Below are positions 19,730-28,661 of a stretch of 64,000 nucleotides of DNA, piece by piece. Below the pieces are notes generated by a model. It was not told where the DNA came from. It did not search any database and saw only the letters and a list, made by a program, of their open reading frames with translations. A program made the translations under genes and the position numbers. This stretch comes from Mobilicoccus caccae (GTDB taxonomy: Bacteria > Actinomycetota > Actinomycetes > Actinomycetales > Dermatophilaceae), in NCBI RefSeq assembly GCF_030161635.1, contig NZ_BSUO01000001.1:62001-126000 (forward strand), read 5' to 3'. How positions within the stretch are numbered: position 1 is the first letter of the stretch; the number at the start of each line of letters is the position of its first letter.

Positions 19730-20260
19730 ATGCGCTTTCGCAATCACCACGCCGGGTGCTGTGGGTACGTCCCGACCCGGTCCGACGGCTCGGAGTGGTC
19801 CCACGTCCTGACCCTGCGTGATGGGAGCACCGTCTACGCCGACACCGTCGAGGAGGTCCTCGCCGAGCTCATCCCCGGCTGGCCCGAGTTGACGCCCGAA
19901 GAACAGGCCGCGGCGCTGGTCCGGCACGCGAACGAGGCGGCGCAGGGAGAGCAGCAACGCCGCATCGCCGATGCGACGGTGCGAGGCCGCTTCGACCCGG
20001 CCGACGCCGACGACCGCGGGATGCTCGTCGTCCTCGAGGCCGACAAGCAGGTCTCCCTGCTGCTGGAGACGCCCGATCAGCCCGGTGAGCAGGCGTCGTG
20101 GGAGGCACCCGTCGACCTCGTTCTGCTGACGACGAGCTACCGGCCGCACGGCGAACATCCGCCGATCGGGGGCCGCACGGTCTGGCTCGATCCCTCGGAC
20201 GCCGGCGCGTATCTGGCGAGCCTCGGCCGGGCCGGGGTCAACGACTACTGGAGTCTCTGA
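19730..20260 (+). CDS. Hypothetical protein
   Basis: A 176-aa acidic soluble protein I do not recognise. It starts MRFRNHHAGCCGYVPTRSDG and contains a region like a Glu/Ala-rich helix (ELTPEEQAAALVRHANEAAQGEQQ), then a strand-rich end, VDLVLLTTSYRPHG. No signal or membrane segment. ATG 19730 is 9 nt after a GGAGGAG ribosome site, better spaced than GTG 19724. The function is unknown. Confidence 0.65.
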   Translation: MRFRNHHAGCCGYVPTRSDGSEWSHVLTLRDGSTVYADTVEEVLAELIPGWPELTPEEQAAALVRHANEAAQGEQQRRIADATVRGRFDPADADDRGMLVVLEADKQVSLLLETPDQPGEQASWEAPVDLVLLTTSYRPHGEHPPIGGRTVWLDPSDAGAYLASLGRAGVNDYWSL

Positions 20261-20321
20261 CCCGCCGGACGCCCCGACGATCCGAGCCGTGACATCGACC
20301 CGCGGCCCGGCCGATCGGTCG

Positions 20322-21377
20322 TCACTCGTCGTCGCGCGGCCGACTGCTGCGGTGGCGCCACACGCCCCACCATTCGTGGGCGGTGAACAGCGACCAGCCG
20401 ACGAGCGCCAGCCACAGCAGCACCGAATCTCCGGCGCCCGAGAGCGACCACGCCCAGACGCCCAGGAGCGCGGTCATGACGATGGCGCGTCGCAGTCGCG
20501 CGCGTCCTTCGTGGCGGGGGAACCCGTCGGCGTAGGTGCGGGGCGCGCCGAACTCCGTCGCCAGGTCGGTTCCGGCACGTGCCGCGTGCTCGCGGGCCTC
20601 GGCGAGGATGGTGCGGACCTCGGATCCGCGCAGGTCACCGCGTCGGCGCAGGGCCGCCTCGGCCTCACGCAGCCATCGGGCGTCCGCGTTCTCCTCACCG
20701 GTGAGCACGGGCTCGGCACGCAGACTCCCGGCTCCCTCGGGGATGAACCGGCTCGCGGCCCAGGTCAGCGCGCCGAGCGCGACCGGGAGCAGGAGCAGCC
20801 ACCCCAGGCTCGCCCGACCCAACTCACCACCGGGGGCGAGGAGGGCCGTGGTCGTGATCGCCACGCCGACCACGAAGGTCGCCCCGGCGCCGGCCAGGGC
20901 CACGAGCCAAGGACGACGGCCGGCCAGGCGTTCCCACACGGTCAGGGTGGCCATCGTGGTGGCCGCCCCGAGCACGGGGAAGACGAGCCACCCGATCGTG
21001 TAGTCGACGTTCCACTGCCCCTTGAGGGCATGCACGCCCACGACGACGAGCGAGATGAACGTGGCGAGGATACCGGTGACGCTGACGAGGGTGTTCGCGT
21101 CCTCCGGCCCGTCGGGGGAGTGGTAGGCGACGCCGTCGTCGACCCAGCCGTCGATCCGCTCGCGCGCCCACGCGTCCGGGTCGCCGAACAGATCCTCCGG
21201 CCCCTCCCCGGAGGACTCCACGAGCTCGACGGCCTCGTCCAGCGCCTGCCGGATCCGGCTGTCGGAGACGTCGTTGGTCGTCAGCACGAGCAGGGCGCGA
21301 CCCGCCCAGAGCTCGTCCCGCTCCTCCTCACGCGCCCGCCGGAATCGGTCGAGTACGTCGGTCATCGCACCGCTCAT
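20322..21377 (-). CDS. Membrane protein paired with PadR regulator
   Basis: 351 aa. A cytoplasmic helical N-terminus (residues 1-105, acidic, VLDRFRRAREEERDELW) is followed by four hydrophobic segments between about 108 and 220. Then comes a charged helical part containing LREAEAALRRRGDLRGSEVRTILAEAREHAAR, which resembles the HAAS-type signalling domain seen in membrane partners of PadR regulators. Two C-terminal helices follow. Its ATG overlaps the stop of the PadR gene (ATGA), so the two are cotranslated and probably act together in membrane stress or signalling. An alternative start is Met5. Confidence 0.7.
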   Translation of the reverse strand: MSGAMTDVLDRFRRAREEERDELWAGRALLVLTTNDVSDSRIRQALDEAVELVESSGEGPEDLFGDPDAWARERIDGWVDDGVAYHSPDGPEDANTLVSVTGILATFISLVVVGVHALKGQWNVDYTIGWLVFPVLGAATTMATLTVWERLAGRRPWLVALAGAGATFVVGVAITTTALLAPGGELGRASLGWLLLLPVALGALTWAASRFIPEGAGSLRAEPVLTGEENADARWLREAEAALRRRGDLRGSEVRTILAEAREHAARAGTDLATEFGAPRTYADGFPRHEGRARLRRAIVMTALLGVWAWSLSGAGDSVLLWLALVGWSLFTAHEWWGVWRHRSSRPRDDE

Positions 21378-21796
21378 GTCCCCTCCTTCGTTCGTCGCAC
21401 CGGCTCCCGGTGCCTGCCGCCGGCCCCGGTGGCCCCGGTGCCGTCGGTGTCCTCGCTGCTGTCGGTCGTCGTGGCCAGACCCAGGAGCACCCCGGTGAAG
21501 GCGCCCCAGCGCTGGGCCTCCTCCTCACGGTGTCGCCGCCCGGCCGGCGTGAGGGCGTACTCCTTGCGCCCCGGGCCCGAGGGACCCGGCGCCCACGACG
21601 CCTCGATCCACCCGGCCTCTTCGAGCCGGGCGAGGGCTGGGTAGAGCGATCCGCCCTTGAGCCGGCCCATCCCCTCCTCCTCCAGGCGGGAGGCCACGGC
21701 GTATCCGTGCCGCGGCTCCACCGTCAGCGTGGAGAGGATCGCCAGATCGAGCGCGGCCCGGACCCACGCCGTCGGGAACACCTCGCTGTCACTCAC
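21374..21796 (-). CDS. PadR family transcriptional regulator
   Basis: 140 aa. The winged helix has LDLAILSTLTVEPRHGYAVASRL, then GRLKGGSLYPALARLEEAGWIEASW and GRKEYALTPAGRRH, all diagnostic of PadR. The C-terminal 40 residues are a low-complexity Gly/Thr tail. GTG 21796 is the start. Directly upstream is an A+T-rich stretch (21797-21830) with the repeated hexamer TATCTA and the central TATGCACAGTAT, a likely autoregulatory operator. It is cotranslated with the downstream membrane protein. Confidence 0.85.
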   Translation of the reverse strand: MSDSEVFPTAWVRAALDLAILSTLTVEPRHGYAVASRLEEEGMGRLKGGSLYPALARLEEAGWIEASWAPGPSGPGRKEYALTPAGRRHREEEAQRWGAFTGVLLGLATTTDSSEDTDGTGATGAGGRHREPVRRTKEGT

Positions 21797-21830
21797 ATAT
21801 CTAAGTATGCACAGTATCTAGATCGGTGCA
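21797..21830 (-). promoter_or_regulatory. Putative PadR operator/promoter
   Basis: An unusually A+T-rich island in front of the PadR gene. On the plus strand it carries TATCTAAGTATGCACAGTAT followed by CTAGATC, with the hexamer TATCTA twice, 16 nt apart. Position just upstream of the start suggests overlap with the -10 region and autorepression. Confidence 0.4.
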
Positions 21831-21834
21831 AGGG

Positions 21835-22700
21835 TCAGCCGTTCTCGGGCGTCGCATCGTTCGCCGCGGCCGGCTGGAGGTGACGCCGACCCTGGGCGCC
21901 GTGCCATCCGTCCGCGGAGGCCATGAGCACGACCCACCAGCAGACCAGGGCGAGCAGTGAGATCCGTTGGGCCAGGCCGAGAACGCCGACGCCGATGCTC
22001 AACTGGGCGATCTCCACGAGCGACCACGCGAGGGCGACGAGATGGACCGCGGCCAGCGCCGTTCCCGCCGTGCGCAGCAGCGTCGGCGCGTGTCCACCGC
22101 GCGTGAACCAGACCGTCCACATCATGGCGATCGCGGCGAACGTGCCGGCGATCGAGCTGGTCACCTCGTGGATGCGGTGGGGAAGTGGCACGGTGCCGGC
22201 CTCGTCGGCGATGCGGCACGCGAGGTCGGCGGTGGGTGTGCAGCTCAGGGGCGAGAACGCGTCGAGCAGTGTCGCGAGGCCGAAGAGGGCGAGCAGCGCG
22301 AAGGGGACGTCCCGGATCCACGGCCGGCCGGTGTCGTCACCGGTGCGCAGCGCCACGAGCATCGAGTCCGGGCGGTCCCGCACGGCCGGGGCGGCACGCG
22401 ACGCGCGCCGGTGTCGGGCGATGACGATCGCGCAGGCCGAGACGAGGGCGACCGCGGCGATCGCGTCGGCGGTGCGGAAGAGGTGGGCGAAGGGTTGGCC
22501 CTGCGCAGCGAGTTCGCTGACGTAGGCCGTGATCGGGTCGAGCCCGGGGTTGATCCACCTCGCGCCCAACCACACCGTGAAGAAGACCGCGGCCACCACC
22601 GAGAGCCCGACGGTGACGCGACCCCCGGGCCGGACCCGGATCCCCGCCCCTCCTGCTGCTGCTCGTGCTGGTGGAGGTCGGTCCCCGCGACGGTTCTCAC
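21835..22700 (-). pseudogene. DUF998 membrane protein, single frameshift near the N-terminus
   Basis: Six hydrophobic segments and the motif LDPITAYVSELAAQGQPF followed by LFRTADAIAAVAL mark the DUF998 family, which usually has 200-250 aa. The open frame runs far upstream without a credible start. If one G is restored to the G5 run near 22622-22626, the protein starts at GTG 22700 (RTVAGTDLHQHEQQQEG) and is 288 aa. That reading is preferred, but an in-frame start inside the long frame cannot be excluded. Function is unknown. Confidence 0.65.
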
Positions 22701-22900
22701 CGTGATTCCCCGATTCTCGCTCGCGTATGGTGCTCGCCCCGATCCTCCCGCGGAGGGTCGCCCGCGCACATCGACCGAAAGGCCGAGTGGGCTCATCCCA
22801 TCGGCTGGGGTTCGCGGGGTGACCCGCGCGGCGTCGGGGGCGACAGGTGTCAGCCGTGATCGGTCCTGCCGAGGGCCGCACGAGCAGGGGTCAGCGGAAT

Positions 22901-23008
22901 CGAAGAACAACACGGACTACATCGAGCGAGGTCTGATGTGCATCGGTGCAGGTCAGAGTGCCTGCCCTCACGGCAGGGGTCTGTCGATGTCGTCCGTGTT
23001 GTTCTTCG
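22901..23008. repeat. 108-bp element with 24-bp terminal inverted repeats, copy A
   Basis: The left arm (22901-22924) and right arm (22985-23008) are inverted repeats with one mismatch in 24, beginning CGAAGAACAACACGGAC. The 60-bp middle contains GCAGGTCAG 24 bp after the left arm and a small hairpin, CCTGCC-CTCAC-GGCAGG. A second copy of near-identical size and layout lies at 49809-49915. It contains no open reading frame. Could be a MITE-like element or an RNA structure. Confidence 0.75.
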
Positions 23009-23049
23009 TTCGCCGAGACGCCCACGGGGAGGGGGTGCGACCCGCCCGA

Positions 23050-23912
23050 TCAGGTGCCGTGGGCCTGCGAGCGGATCCGTTCGAGAGTGCGGGTCAGTGC
23101 CTCTCGATCCTCGCGACCCAGCTCGACGCCGAGCTCTCGGACCCCGTCGATCACCTCGGCCACGGTGAGGTCGTCGTGCCGCGTCGCCGAGCCGGCGGCG
23201 CGTTCGGTTCGTGCGGTCTCGGTCACGGTGACGTGGCCGGCGTCGGTGTGCCGCATCACCATGAGGTGATTCCCGAAGGGGAGTCGGCACCGGTGGAGGT
23301 CATGAGGTGCCCCATGGTGACGTCGACGGGCTGCACGGGCAGGTCGTCGTGGACGTGTTCGAGGGCTCCCTCGCGGGTCAGGGCCCACGTGCCGACGCCG
23401 GCGACGTTCCATCGCTCGATGCGGAACTCACGACCCGCCACCTCCTGGGTCGCCCCGGCGCGCAGCTCGATCGGTGAGGTGATGCTGAACCCGAAACCCG
23501 GGTCGCACAACACCTCTCGCCCGTCCAGACGCACGACGACCGTCATGTGCGTTCGTGAGCCGGCGACGTCACGGACCCGCCCCAGGGCCCGCCGGAACGT
23601 GAACCCGACGTACTCCAGGGCTGCGGCGAACAGTTGGGTGTGCTCGAAGCAGTACCCGCCTCGCCGACGGCGGACCAGTTGATCGTGCACCGTCACCGGG
23701 GCGATGCCCGGGTGCTGCCCCAAGAGCACGTCGACGTTGGCGAAGGGCAGCGTCCGCACGTGTGCCGAATGCACCTCGGACAGCACCTCGCTCGTGGGCT
23801 CGAGTGACGGACCCGGCCCTCCCGCCGAGGCGAGGCCGATCGACTCCAGGTAGGCGGGCACGTCGAACTCGGCTGTGCGCCACGAGGGTCCGACGAGGGT
23901 GGTCGGCGGCAC
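23050..23912 (-). pseudogene. nat: Arylamine N-acetyltransferase, single frameshift
   Basis: The catalytic triad is present: Cys in RRGGYCFEHT, His in SRTHMTVVV, Asp in LCDPGFGFS. It would acetylate arylamines or hydrazines, or act in acyl-CoA metabolism, using acetyl- or propionyl-CoA. After VTMGHLMTSTGADSP the frame shifts. One C missing in the C4 run near 23285 would continue FGNHLMVMRHTDAGHVTVTE and end at 23050, giving 287 aa, the normal NAT size. GTG 23912 has AGGAG 6 nt upstream. The catalytic part is intact even in the shifted form. Confidence 0.85.
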
Positions 23913-23986
23913 GAGCGACTCCTGTCTGCGGGTTTGCGGGTCTGCGGCTCTGTCGGGCGTCTGGACCGCGGCGGCCGGTGCCCGCC

Positions 23987-24928
23987 TCAGCGACCCGTCT
24001 TCTGCCAGAACGGGGTCGGGGCCGGGATGCGGTCGAGAGGGGAGTCGACGCGGGCGAATCGGTCGTCGCGTCGTGCCCAGGACGCCTGCGCCTCCTCGAT
24101 CTCCTCGCGGCTGCGGGCCACGAAGTTCCACCACATGAGGATCCGCTCCTCGAAGGGGACGCCGCCGATGAGCATCACCCGCGCCGGCTCGCGCACGTCC
24201 ACCCCGAGTTCGTCGCGACCACGACCCAGGTAGCCCAGGTGACCGGGGGTCAGTGCCTGCCCGTCGACGGCCACGCTGCCGGAGAGGACGACGAGTCCGT
24301 ACTCGAACTCCGGCCGCAGGGGCACGGTCGTCGCGGAGTGCATGACGAGGTCGACGCCGACGAGCTCGGTGTCGCGGCGGCCCGGGCTGGTGCCGCCCTC
24401 GAACTCCCCGAGCAGGACCGTGGCCTGCGCGCCGTCGAGGTCGAGCTGCGGCAGCTCGGCGTGGTGCTCGAACTCGGCGTCGCCGTGGCGGGTGGCCTCG
24501 GGCAGCGCGACCCACAACTGGATGCCCTCGAGGGTGCCGCCGTAGTGGCCCGTCGCCTCCTCGGAATGGGTCACCGAACCGCCGGAGGTCATGAGGTTGA
24601 GCTGCCCCGGGGCGATGACCTGCTCCGATCCGAGACTGTCGCGGTGCAGCAACTGGCCGTCGGTCAGCCAGGTGACGGTCTGCAGGCCGATGTGCGGGTG
24701 GGGGCCCACGTCCAGGCTGCGCTCCGGGGTGACGTCGGCCGGGCCCATGTGGTCGGCGAAGCACCAGGCGCCGACCGTGCGGCGACCCCGGCGGGGCAGG
24801 GCGCGGCGGATGCGGACCTCGCCGAGGTGGGCCTCACGGCTGTCGCTGATCTCGACGCACGCGGGCGCGGGTCGGTCGCGCTCCGGCGTGGCGGTGGTGT
24901 CGGTGTCCTCGCGAACCGGTCCGCTCAT
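23987..24928 (-). CDS. Pirin family protein
   Basis: 313 aa bicupin. GPHPHIGLQTVTWLTDGQ holds the two N-terminal metal-binding His residues, and LNLMTSGGSVTHSEEATG the third His and the Glu. The C-terminal cupin domain ends with PFEERILMWWNFVARSREEIEEA, a strongly conserved pirin segment. Bacterial pirins bind Fe or other metals; some are quercetin dioxygenases. Its partner here is unknown. It lies 74 bp downstream of a divergent-looking gap and just upstream of the NAT gene on the same strand. Confidence 0.9.
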   Translation of the reverse strand: MSGPVREDTDTTATPERDRPAPACVEISDSREAHLGEVRIRRALPRRGRRTVGAWCFADHMGPADVTPERSLDVGPHPHIGLQTVTWLTDGQLLHRDSLGSEQVIAPGQLNLMTSGGSVTHSEEATGHYGGTLEGIQLWVALPEATRHGDAEFEHHAELPQLDLDGAQATVLLGEFEGGTSPGRRDTELVGVDLVMHSATTVPLRPEFEYGLVVLSGSVAVDGQALTPGHLGYLGRGRDELGVDVREPARVMLIGGVPFEERILMWWNFVARSREEIEEAQASWARRDDRFARVDSPLDRIPAPTPFWQKTGR

Positions 24929-25059
24929 GGGGTGCCTCGCTTCGGGTCGGTGTACGTGTCGCGTCGCGGCGGCACGCGGAGAAGTCCGATGCTCCTGACA
25001 CCACCGTAGGCCGCACCGGACCCGGCGGTCGCGGGCAGCGGTGTGTCAGGCTGGGGCAC

Positions 25060-25563
25060 ATGGCCGTCAGCGAGCAGGACCGGGAGTTCCTCCGACGTTG
25101 CGTCGACCTGGCCGCGCAGGCCCTGGATTCCGGCGACGAGCCGTTCGGGTCACTGCTCGTCCTCGACGGGCGGGTGCTCTTCGAGGACCACAACCACGTC
25201 GCCGGGGGTGATCCGACCCGGCATCCGGAGATCGCCGCCGCGAGGTGGGCCATCGACCACCTCGACCCGCGGCAGCGGGCGGCCTCGATCGTGTACACCT
25301 CCGGCGAGCACTGCGCGATGTGCGCCGCGGCCCACGGCTGGGCGGGCCTGGGGCGCATCGTCCTGGCGACCACCTCGGCCCAGCTCGGGGAGTGGCTCGC
25401 GCAGTGGGGCGTGCCGGAGGGGCCGGTGGCCCCGCTGCCGATCCAGACCGTCGTCCCCGGAGCCGTGGTCGACGGCCCCGAACCGTCCCTCGCCGACGAG
25501 GTCGCCGACCTCCACCGGCGCTATCACCGAGTCCGATCGGCGGAGGACAGCCATGACCGATGA
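25060..25563 (+). CDS. Nucleoside/guanine deaminase-like zinc deaminase
   Basis: 167 aa of the cytidine/deoxycytidylate deaminase superfamily. Zinc and proton-shuttle residues are HPEIAA (His and Glu) and SGEHCAMCAAAH (two Cys). The usual P-C-x-x-C is here H-C-x-M-C, a small departure from the common pattern. Size and the EPFGSLLVLDG segment point to the guanine deaminase/tRNA adenosine deaminase-like branch; substrate is undetermined. The gene overlaps the following ThDP-enzyme gene by 11 bp, so the two are cotranslated. Confidence 0.8.
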   Translation: MAVSEQDREFLRRCVDLAAQALDSGDEPFGSLLVLDGRVLFEDHNHVAGGDPTRHPEIAAARWAIDHLDPRQRAASIVYTSGEHCAMCAAAHGWAGLGRIVLATTSAQLGEWLAQWGVPEGPVAPLPIQTVVPGAVVDGPEPSLADEVADLHRRYHRVRSAEDSHDR

Positions 25564-27250
25564 ACACACCACCACCGAGGCCCACGAGATCCCCACGTCC
25601 AAGCTCGCCACCGACGGCCCCACCGGCGGCGACCTCCTCGTCGACCTCATGCGCGAGGAGGGCGTGGACGTCGCGTTCGGTGTCATCAGCATCCACAACG
25701 CGCCGCTGGTCGAGGCGGTCGACCGGGAGCTGCGGTTCGTCCCGGTGCGGCACGAGGCGGCGGCGGTCAACGCGGCCGACGGGTACGCCCGCGCGACCGG
25801 GCGCATCGGAATCGCCCTGACCTCCACCGGAACCGGCGCGGGCAACGCTGCGGGCGCGATGCTCGAGGCCCTCACCGCGCAGAGCCGGGTGCTGCACATC
25901 ACCGGCAACATCGACTCGACGTTCCTCGGGGAGGACCGCGGCGTCTACCACGAGGTGCCGCGGCAGCTCGAGATGCTCGAGGCGGTCTCGGGCAGCGCGC
26001 TGCGCGTCGAGCGGGCGAGTCATGCGCGCCGCGTGCTCACCGAGGCCGTGCGGTCGCTGTCCACCGCGCCGTATCGCCCGGTCAGCGTCGACTGGCCCAT
26101 CGACCTGCAGTACACCGCCGACCCCACGGATCAGGTGCAGATCCAGGGGAGCGAACCCCGCCCCAAGGCGGCGACCAAGCGTGACGTCGCCAAGGCGGCG
26201 CGGGTCTTGCGCCAGGCGAGTCGTCCCCTCATCTGGGCCGGTGGCGGCGCACGCCGGGTGGGTCCGGCGTTGACGGATTTCGCCGAGGCGTGGGGCGCCG
26301 GAGTCCTCAGCGGCGCCAACGGGCGCGGCTCGGTCCCGGAGGATCACCCGCTGTGCATCGGCAACTTCGCGATCACCGACGAGCTGCGCGGCCTGGTCGA
26401 GCAGAGCGACTGCCTGCTCACCGTGGGCAGCCACCTGCGCGGGCACGAGACGCAGAACTTCGAGCTCCCGCTGCCGAGCGCCCACGTGCAGATCGACCTC
26501 GACCCCGACGCGATCGGCCGCAACTACCCGGTCACCGTGGGTCTGAACGCCGATGCGACGCATGCGATCCCGGCGCTGCTGGAGGCGCTGGCCGAGGCGG
26601 GAGGCCCGTCGACGCAGGACGGGTGGACCGAGCAGGTGCGCACCGCCGCCGAGGCCGCCCGGGCGGCTCATCGCACCGACATCGGCGCCTACGCCGCGAT
26701 CTGCGACGCGATGCGCACGCGGCTGCCGCGCGAGGCGCCCCTGGTGCGTGACGTGACGATCCCCGGGAGTTCGTGGGGCAACCGGCTCCTGGAGGTCTAC
26801 GACCCCCGGACCAACGTCTTCGCCGCCGGCGGCGGCATCGGTCAGGGCCTGGCCATGGCGATCGGTGCGGGCGTCGCCGTGCCGGATGTGCCCGTGCTGG
26901 CCATGGTCGGCGACGGCGGCTTGGCCGTGCACCTCGGCGAGCTGGCGACCCTCGCCGGAGAACGGCCCCGAGTCGTCCTCGTCGTGTTCAACGACGCCGG
27001 GTACGGCGTGCTGCGCCACATGCAGGAGGAACGGGGTGCCGACCCGCGCGCGGTCGATCTGCACACCCCTGACGTGGAGAAGCTGGCGGCGGCGTTCGAC
27101 CTGCCCCACGCCGAGGTCGGCGACCCGGACGCGTTCGACGCCGCCCTGGCCACGGCTCTTCGCCGCACGGGTCCGTCGGTGATCGAGATCGACGTCCCGG
27201 CCCTCGACCCGCAACCGGCACCGTTCGTCCCGCCCGTCAACGTGCCCTGA
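25553..27250 (+). CDS. Thiamine diphosphate-requiring enzyme (acetolactate synthase/benzoylformate decarboxylase family)
   Basis: 565 aa with the three POX-family domains. The N-terminal domain has the catalytic Glu in PVRHEAAAVNAADGYARATG. The middle domain contains RPLIWAGGGARR. The C-terminal ThDP domain has GDGGLAVHLGELATLAGERP and ends in NDAGYG, the GDG-N motif. Candidate reactions are decarboxylation or carboligation of a 2-oxoacid; no FAD-specific features can be read with certainty. ATG 25553 sits 6 nt after GGAGGA and inside the deaminase gene. The pairing with a deaminase suggests catabolism of a nitrogenous compound, which is inference. Confidence 0.85.
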   Translation: MTDEHTTTEAHEIPTSKLATDGPTGGDLLVDLMREEGVDVAFGVISIHNAPLVEAVDRELRFVPVRHEAAAVNAADGYARATGRIGIALTSTGTGAGNAAGAMLEALTAQSRVLHITGNIDSTFLGEDRGVYHEVPRQLEMLEAVSGSALRVERASHARRVLTEAVRSLSTAPYRPVSVDWPIDLQYTADPTDQVQIQGSEPRPKAATKRDVAKAARVLRQASRPLIWAGGGARRVGPALTDFAEAWGAGVLSGANGRGSVPEDHPLCIGNFAITDELRGLVEQSDCLLTVGSHLRGHETQNFELPLPSAHVQIDLDPDAIGRNYPVTVGLNADATHAIPALLEALAEAGGPSTQDGWTEQVRTAAEAARAAHRTDIGAYAAICDAMRTRLPREAPLVRDVTIPGSSWGNRLLEVYDPRTNVFAAGGGIGQGLAMAIGAGVAVPDVPVLAMVGDGGLAVHLGELATLAGERPRVVLVVFNDAGYGVLRHMQEERGADPRAVDLHTPDVEKLAAAFDLPHAEVGDPDAFDAALATALRRTGPSVIEIDVPALDPQPAPFVPPVNVP

Positions 27251-27273
27251 TCCGATCCTCCCGCTGCCCCTTG

Positions 27274-27344
27274 CCTGAAACAGCCGGTGAGGTCGAGACA
27301 GCAGCGCACGCGGTGCTGTCTCGGACCTCACCGGCTGTTTCAGG
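27274..27344. terminator. Long perfect hairpin, bidirectional terminator, GCGCACGC loop
   Basis: Arms of 21 bp (27274-27294 and 27324-27344) are perfectly complementary. They are extended inward by 9 more pairs, GAGACAGCA with TGCTGTCTC, after a single bulge; the loop is GCGCACGCGG. It sits exactly between the convergent ThDP-enzyme and rocD genes. No U-run is seen. It shares its arm and loop sequence with the elements at 8676 and 19623. Confidence 0.7.
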
Positions 27345-27370
27345 TGAGAAGGGACGTCTCCGTGCGTCGG

Positions 27371-28570
27371 TCAAGCGCGCAGGGATCGCTCGATGGCGTC
27401 GACCATGAGGTCGAGGTCGTCGGTGGTGGCCACGAGAGGCGGCGCGAGGCGGATGGTCGAGTCGTGGGCGTCCTTGGCGAGTACTCCGTGTCCGGCCATG
27501 CGGTGGCACAGCTCGTACCCGGTCATGAGGTGCGGGTCGACGTCGAGCCCTGCCCAGGCGCCGCGGACGCGCACGTCGACGACTCCGTGCTCGCGCAGCG
27601 CCTCGAGCTTGGGCGTCATGTGGTCGCCGAGCACGCGTGCCTTCTCCTGCCATTCGCCGGTCAGGAGCATCTGGACGACCTCGTGCGCGACCGCCGCCGA
27701 GAGCGGGTTGCCGCCGAACGTCGACCCGTGGGAGCCGGGGGTGATGACGTCCATGACGTAGTGGTCGGCCGCGATGGCCGAGACGGGCAGGATGCCTCCG
27801 CCCAGCGCCTTGCCCATGACGTAGATGTCGGGGACGACGTCCTCGTGGTCGCACGCGAAGGTGCGGCCGGTGCGCGCGAGGCCGGACTGCACCTCATCGG
27901 CGATCATCAGCACGTCGCGGCGGGTGCACAGGTCGCGCACGCCGGGCAGGAAGCCCGCCGGCGGGATGAGCACGCCGCCCTCGCCCTGGATGGGTTCGAG
28001 GAGGACGGCCGCCGTGTTCTCGTCGACCGCTGCGTCCAAGGCCTCGAGGTCGCCGTACGGCACGACCCGGAACCCCGGGGTGTAGGGGCCGTAGCTGCGG
28101 CGGGCGATGTCGTCGGTGGAGAACGACACGACCGTGGTGGTGCGGCCGTGGAAGTTGCCCGCCATGGTGACGATGTTGGCCTGGTCGGTCGGGATGCCCT
28201 TGACGTCGTACCCCCAGCGCCGCGCCACCTTGACGGAGGTCTCGACGGCCTCGGCGCCGGTGTTCATCGGCAGGATCATGTCCTTGCCGGTGAGGGTGGC
28301 CAGATCGCGGGCGAACGGCCCGAGCTGGTCGCTGTGGAACGCCCGGCTCGTGAGGGTGAGTCTGTCGAGCTGCTCGTGCGCACGCGCGACGAGCCTTGGG
28401 TGCCGGTGTCCGAAGTTGAGCGCCGAGTACCCCGCGAGGGCGTCGAGGTAGCGCTTGCCGTCGACGTCGGTCACCCAGGCGCCCTCGCCCTCGGTCAGGA
28501 CGATGTCGAGAGGGTGGTAGTTGTGGGCGGCGTAGGTCTCGACGAGACGGATCTGCTCTTCGCTGCTCAT
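27371..28570 (-). CDS. rocD: Ornithine--oxo-acid transaminase
   Basis: 399 aa class III PLP aminotransferase. ALAGYSALNFGHRHP, MNTGAEAVETSVKVARRWGY and NFHGRTTTVVSFSTD are ornithine-aminotransferase signatures. IADEVQSGLARTG has the PLP-phosphate Asp, and MGKALGGGILPVSA carries the Schiff-base Lys. It converts ornithine and 2-oxoglutarate into glutamate semialdehyde and glutamate. ATG 28570 is preferred over 28585 because AAGGAG lies just before it. It is followed on the same strand by nothing, and preceded by the MHS transporter gene, which could import an amino acid feeding this step. Confidence 0.92.
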   Translation of the reverse strand: MSSEEQIRLVETYAAHNYHPLDIVLTEGEGAWVTDVDGKRYLDALAGYSALNFGHRHPRLVARAHEQLDRLTLTSRAFHSDQLGPFARDLATLTGKDMILPMNTGAEAVETSVKVARRWGYDVKGIPTDQANIVTMAGNFHGRTTTVVSFSTDDIARRSYGPYTPGFRVVPYGDLEALDAAVDENTAAVLLEPIQGEGGVLIPPAGFLPGVRDLCTRRDVLMIADEVQSGLARTGRTFACDHEDVVPDIYVMGKALGGGILPVSAIAADHYVMDVITPGSHGSTFGGNPLSAAVAHEVVQMLLTGEWQEKARVLGDHMTPKLEALREHGVVDVRVRGAWAGLDVDPHLMTGYELCHRMAGHGVLAKDAHDSTIRLAPPLVATTDDLDLMVDAIERSLRA

Positions 28571-28661
28571 GAGGGGCTCCTTCACCTGGACGGCCGGCCC
28601 GCACCGGGTGCGGGCCGGACGTGATCGCGGCGGTCGTGGGTGATCGTAGTGAGGCCGGCGC

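Noticed and set aside
24000..24764. N-terminal 280 codons of the frame containing the NAT gene
   Set aside because: Antisense-type composition (His/Arg/Pro-rich) overlapping the pirin gene in another frame; NAT homology starts at 23912.
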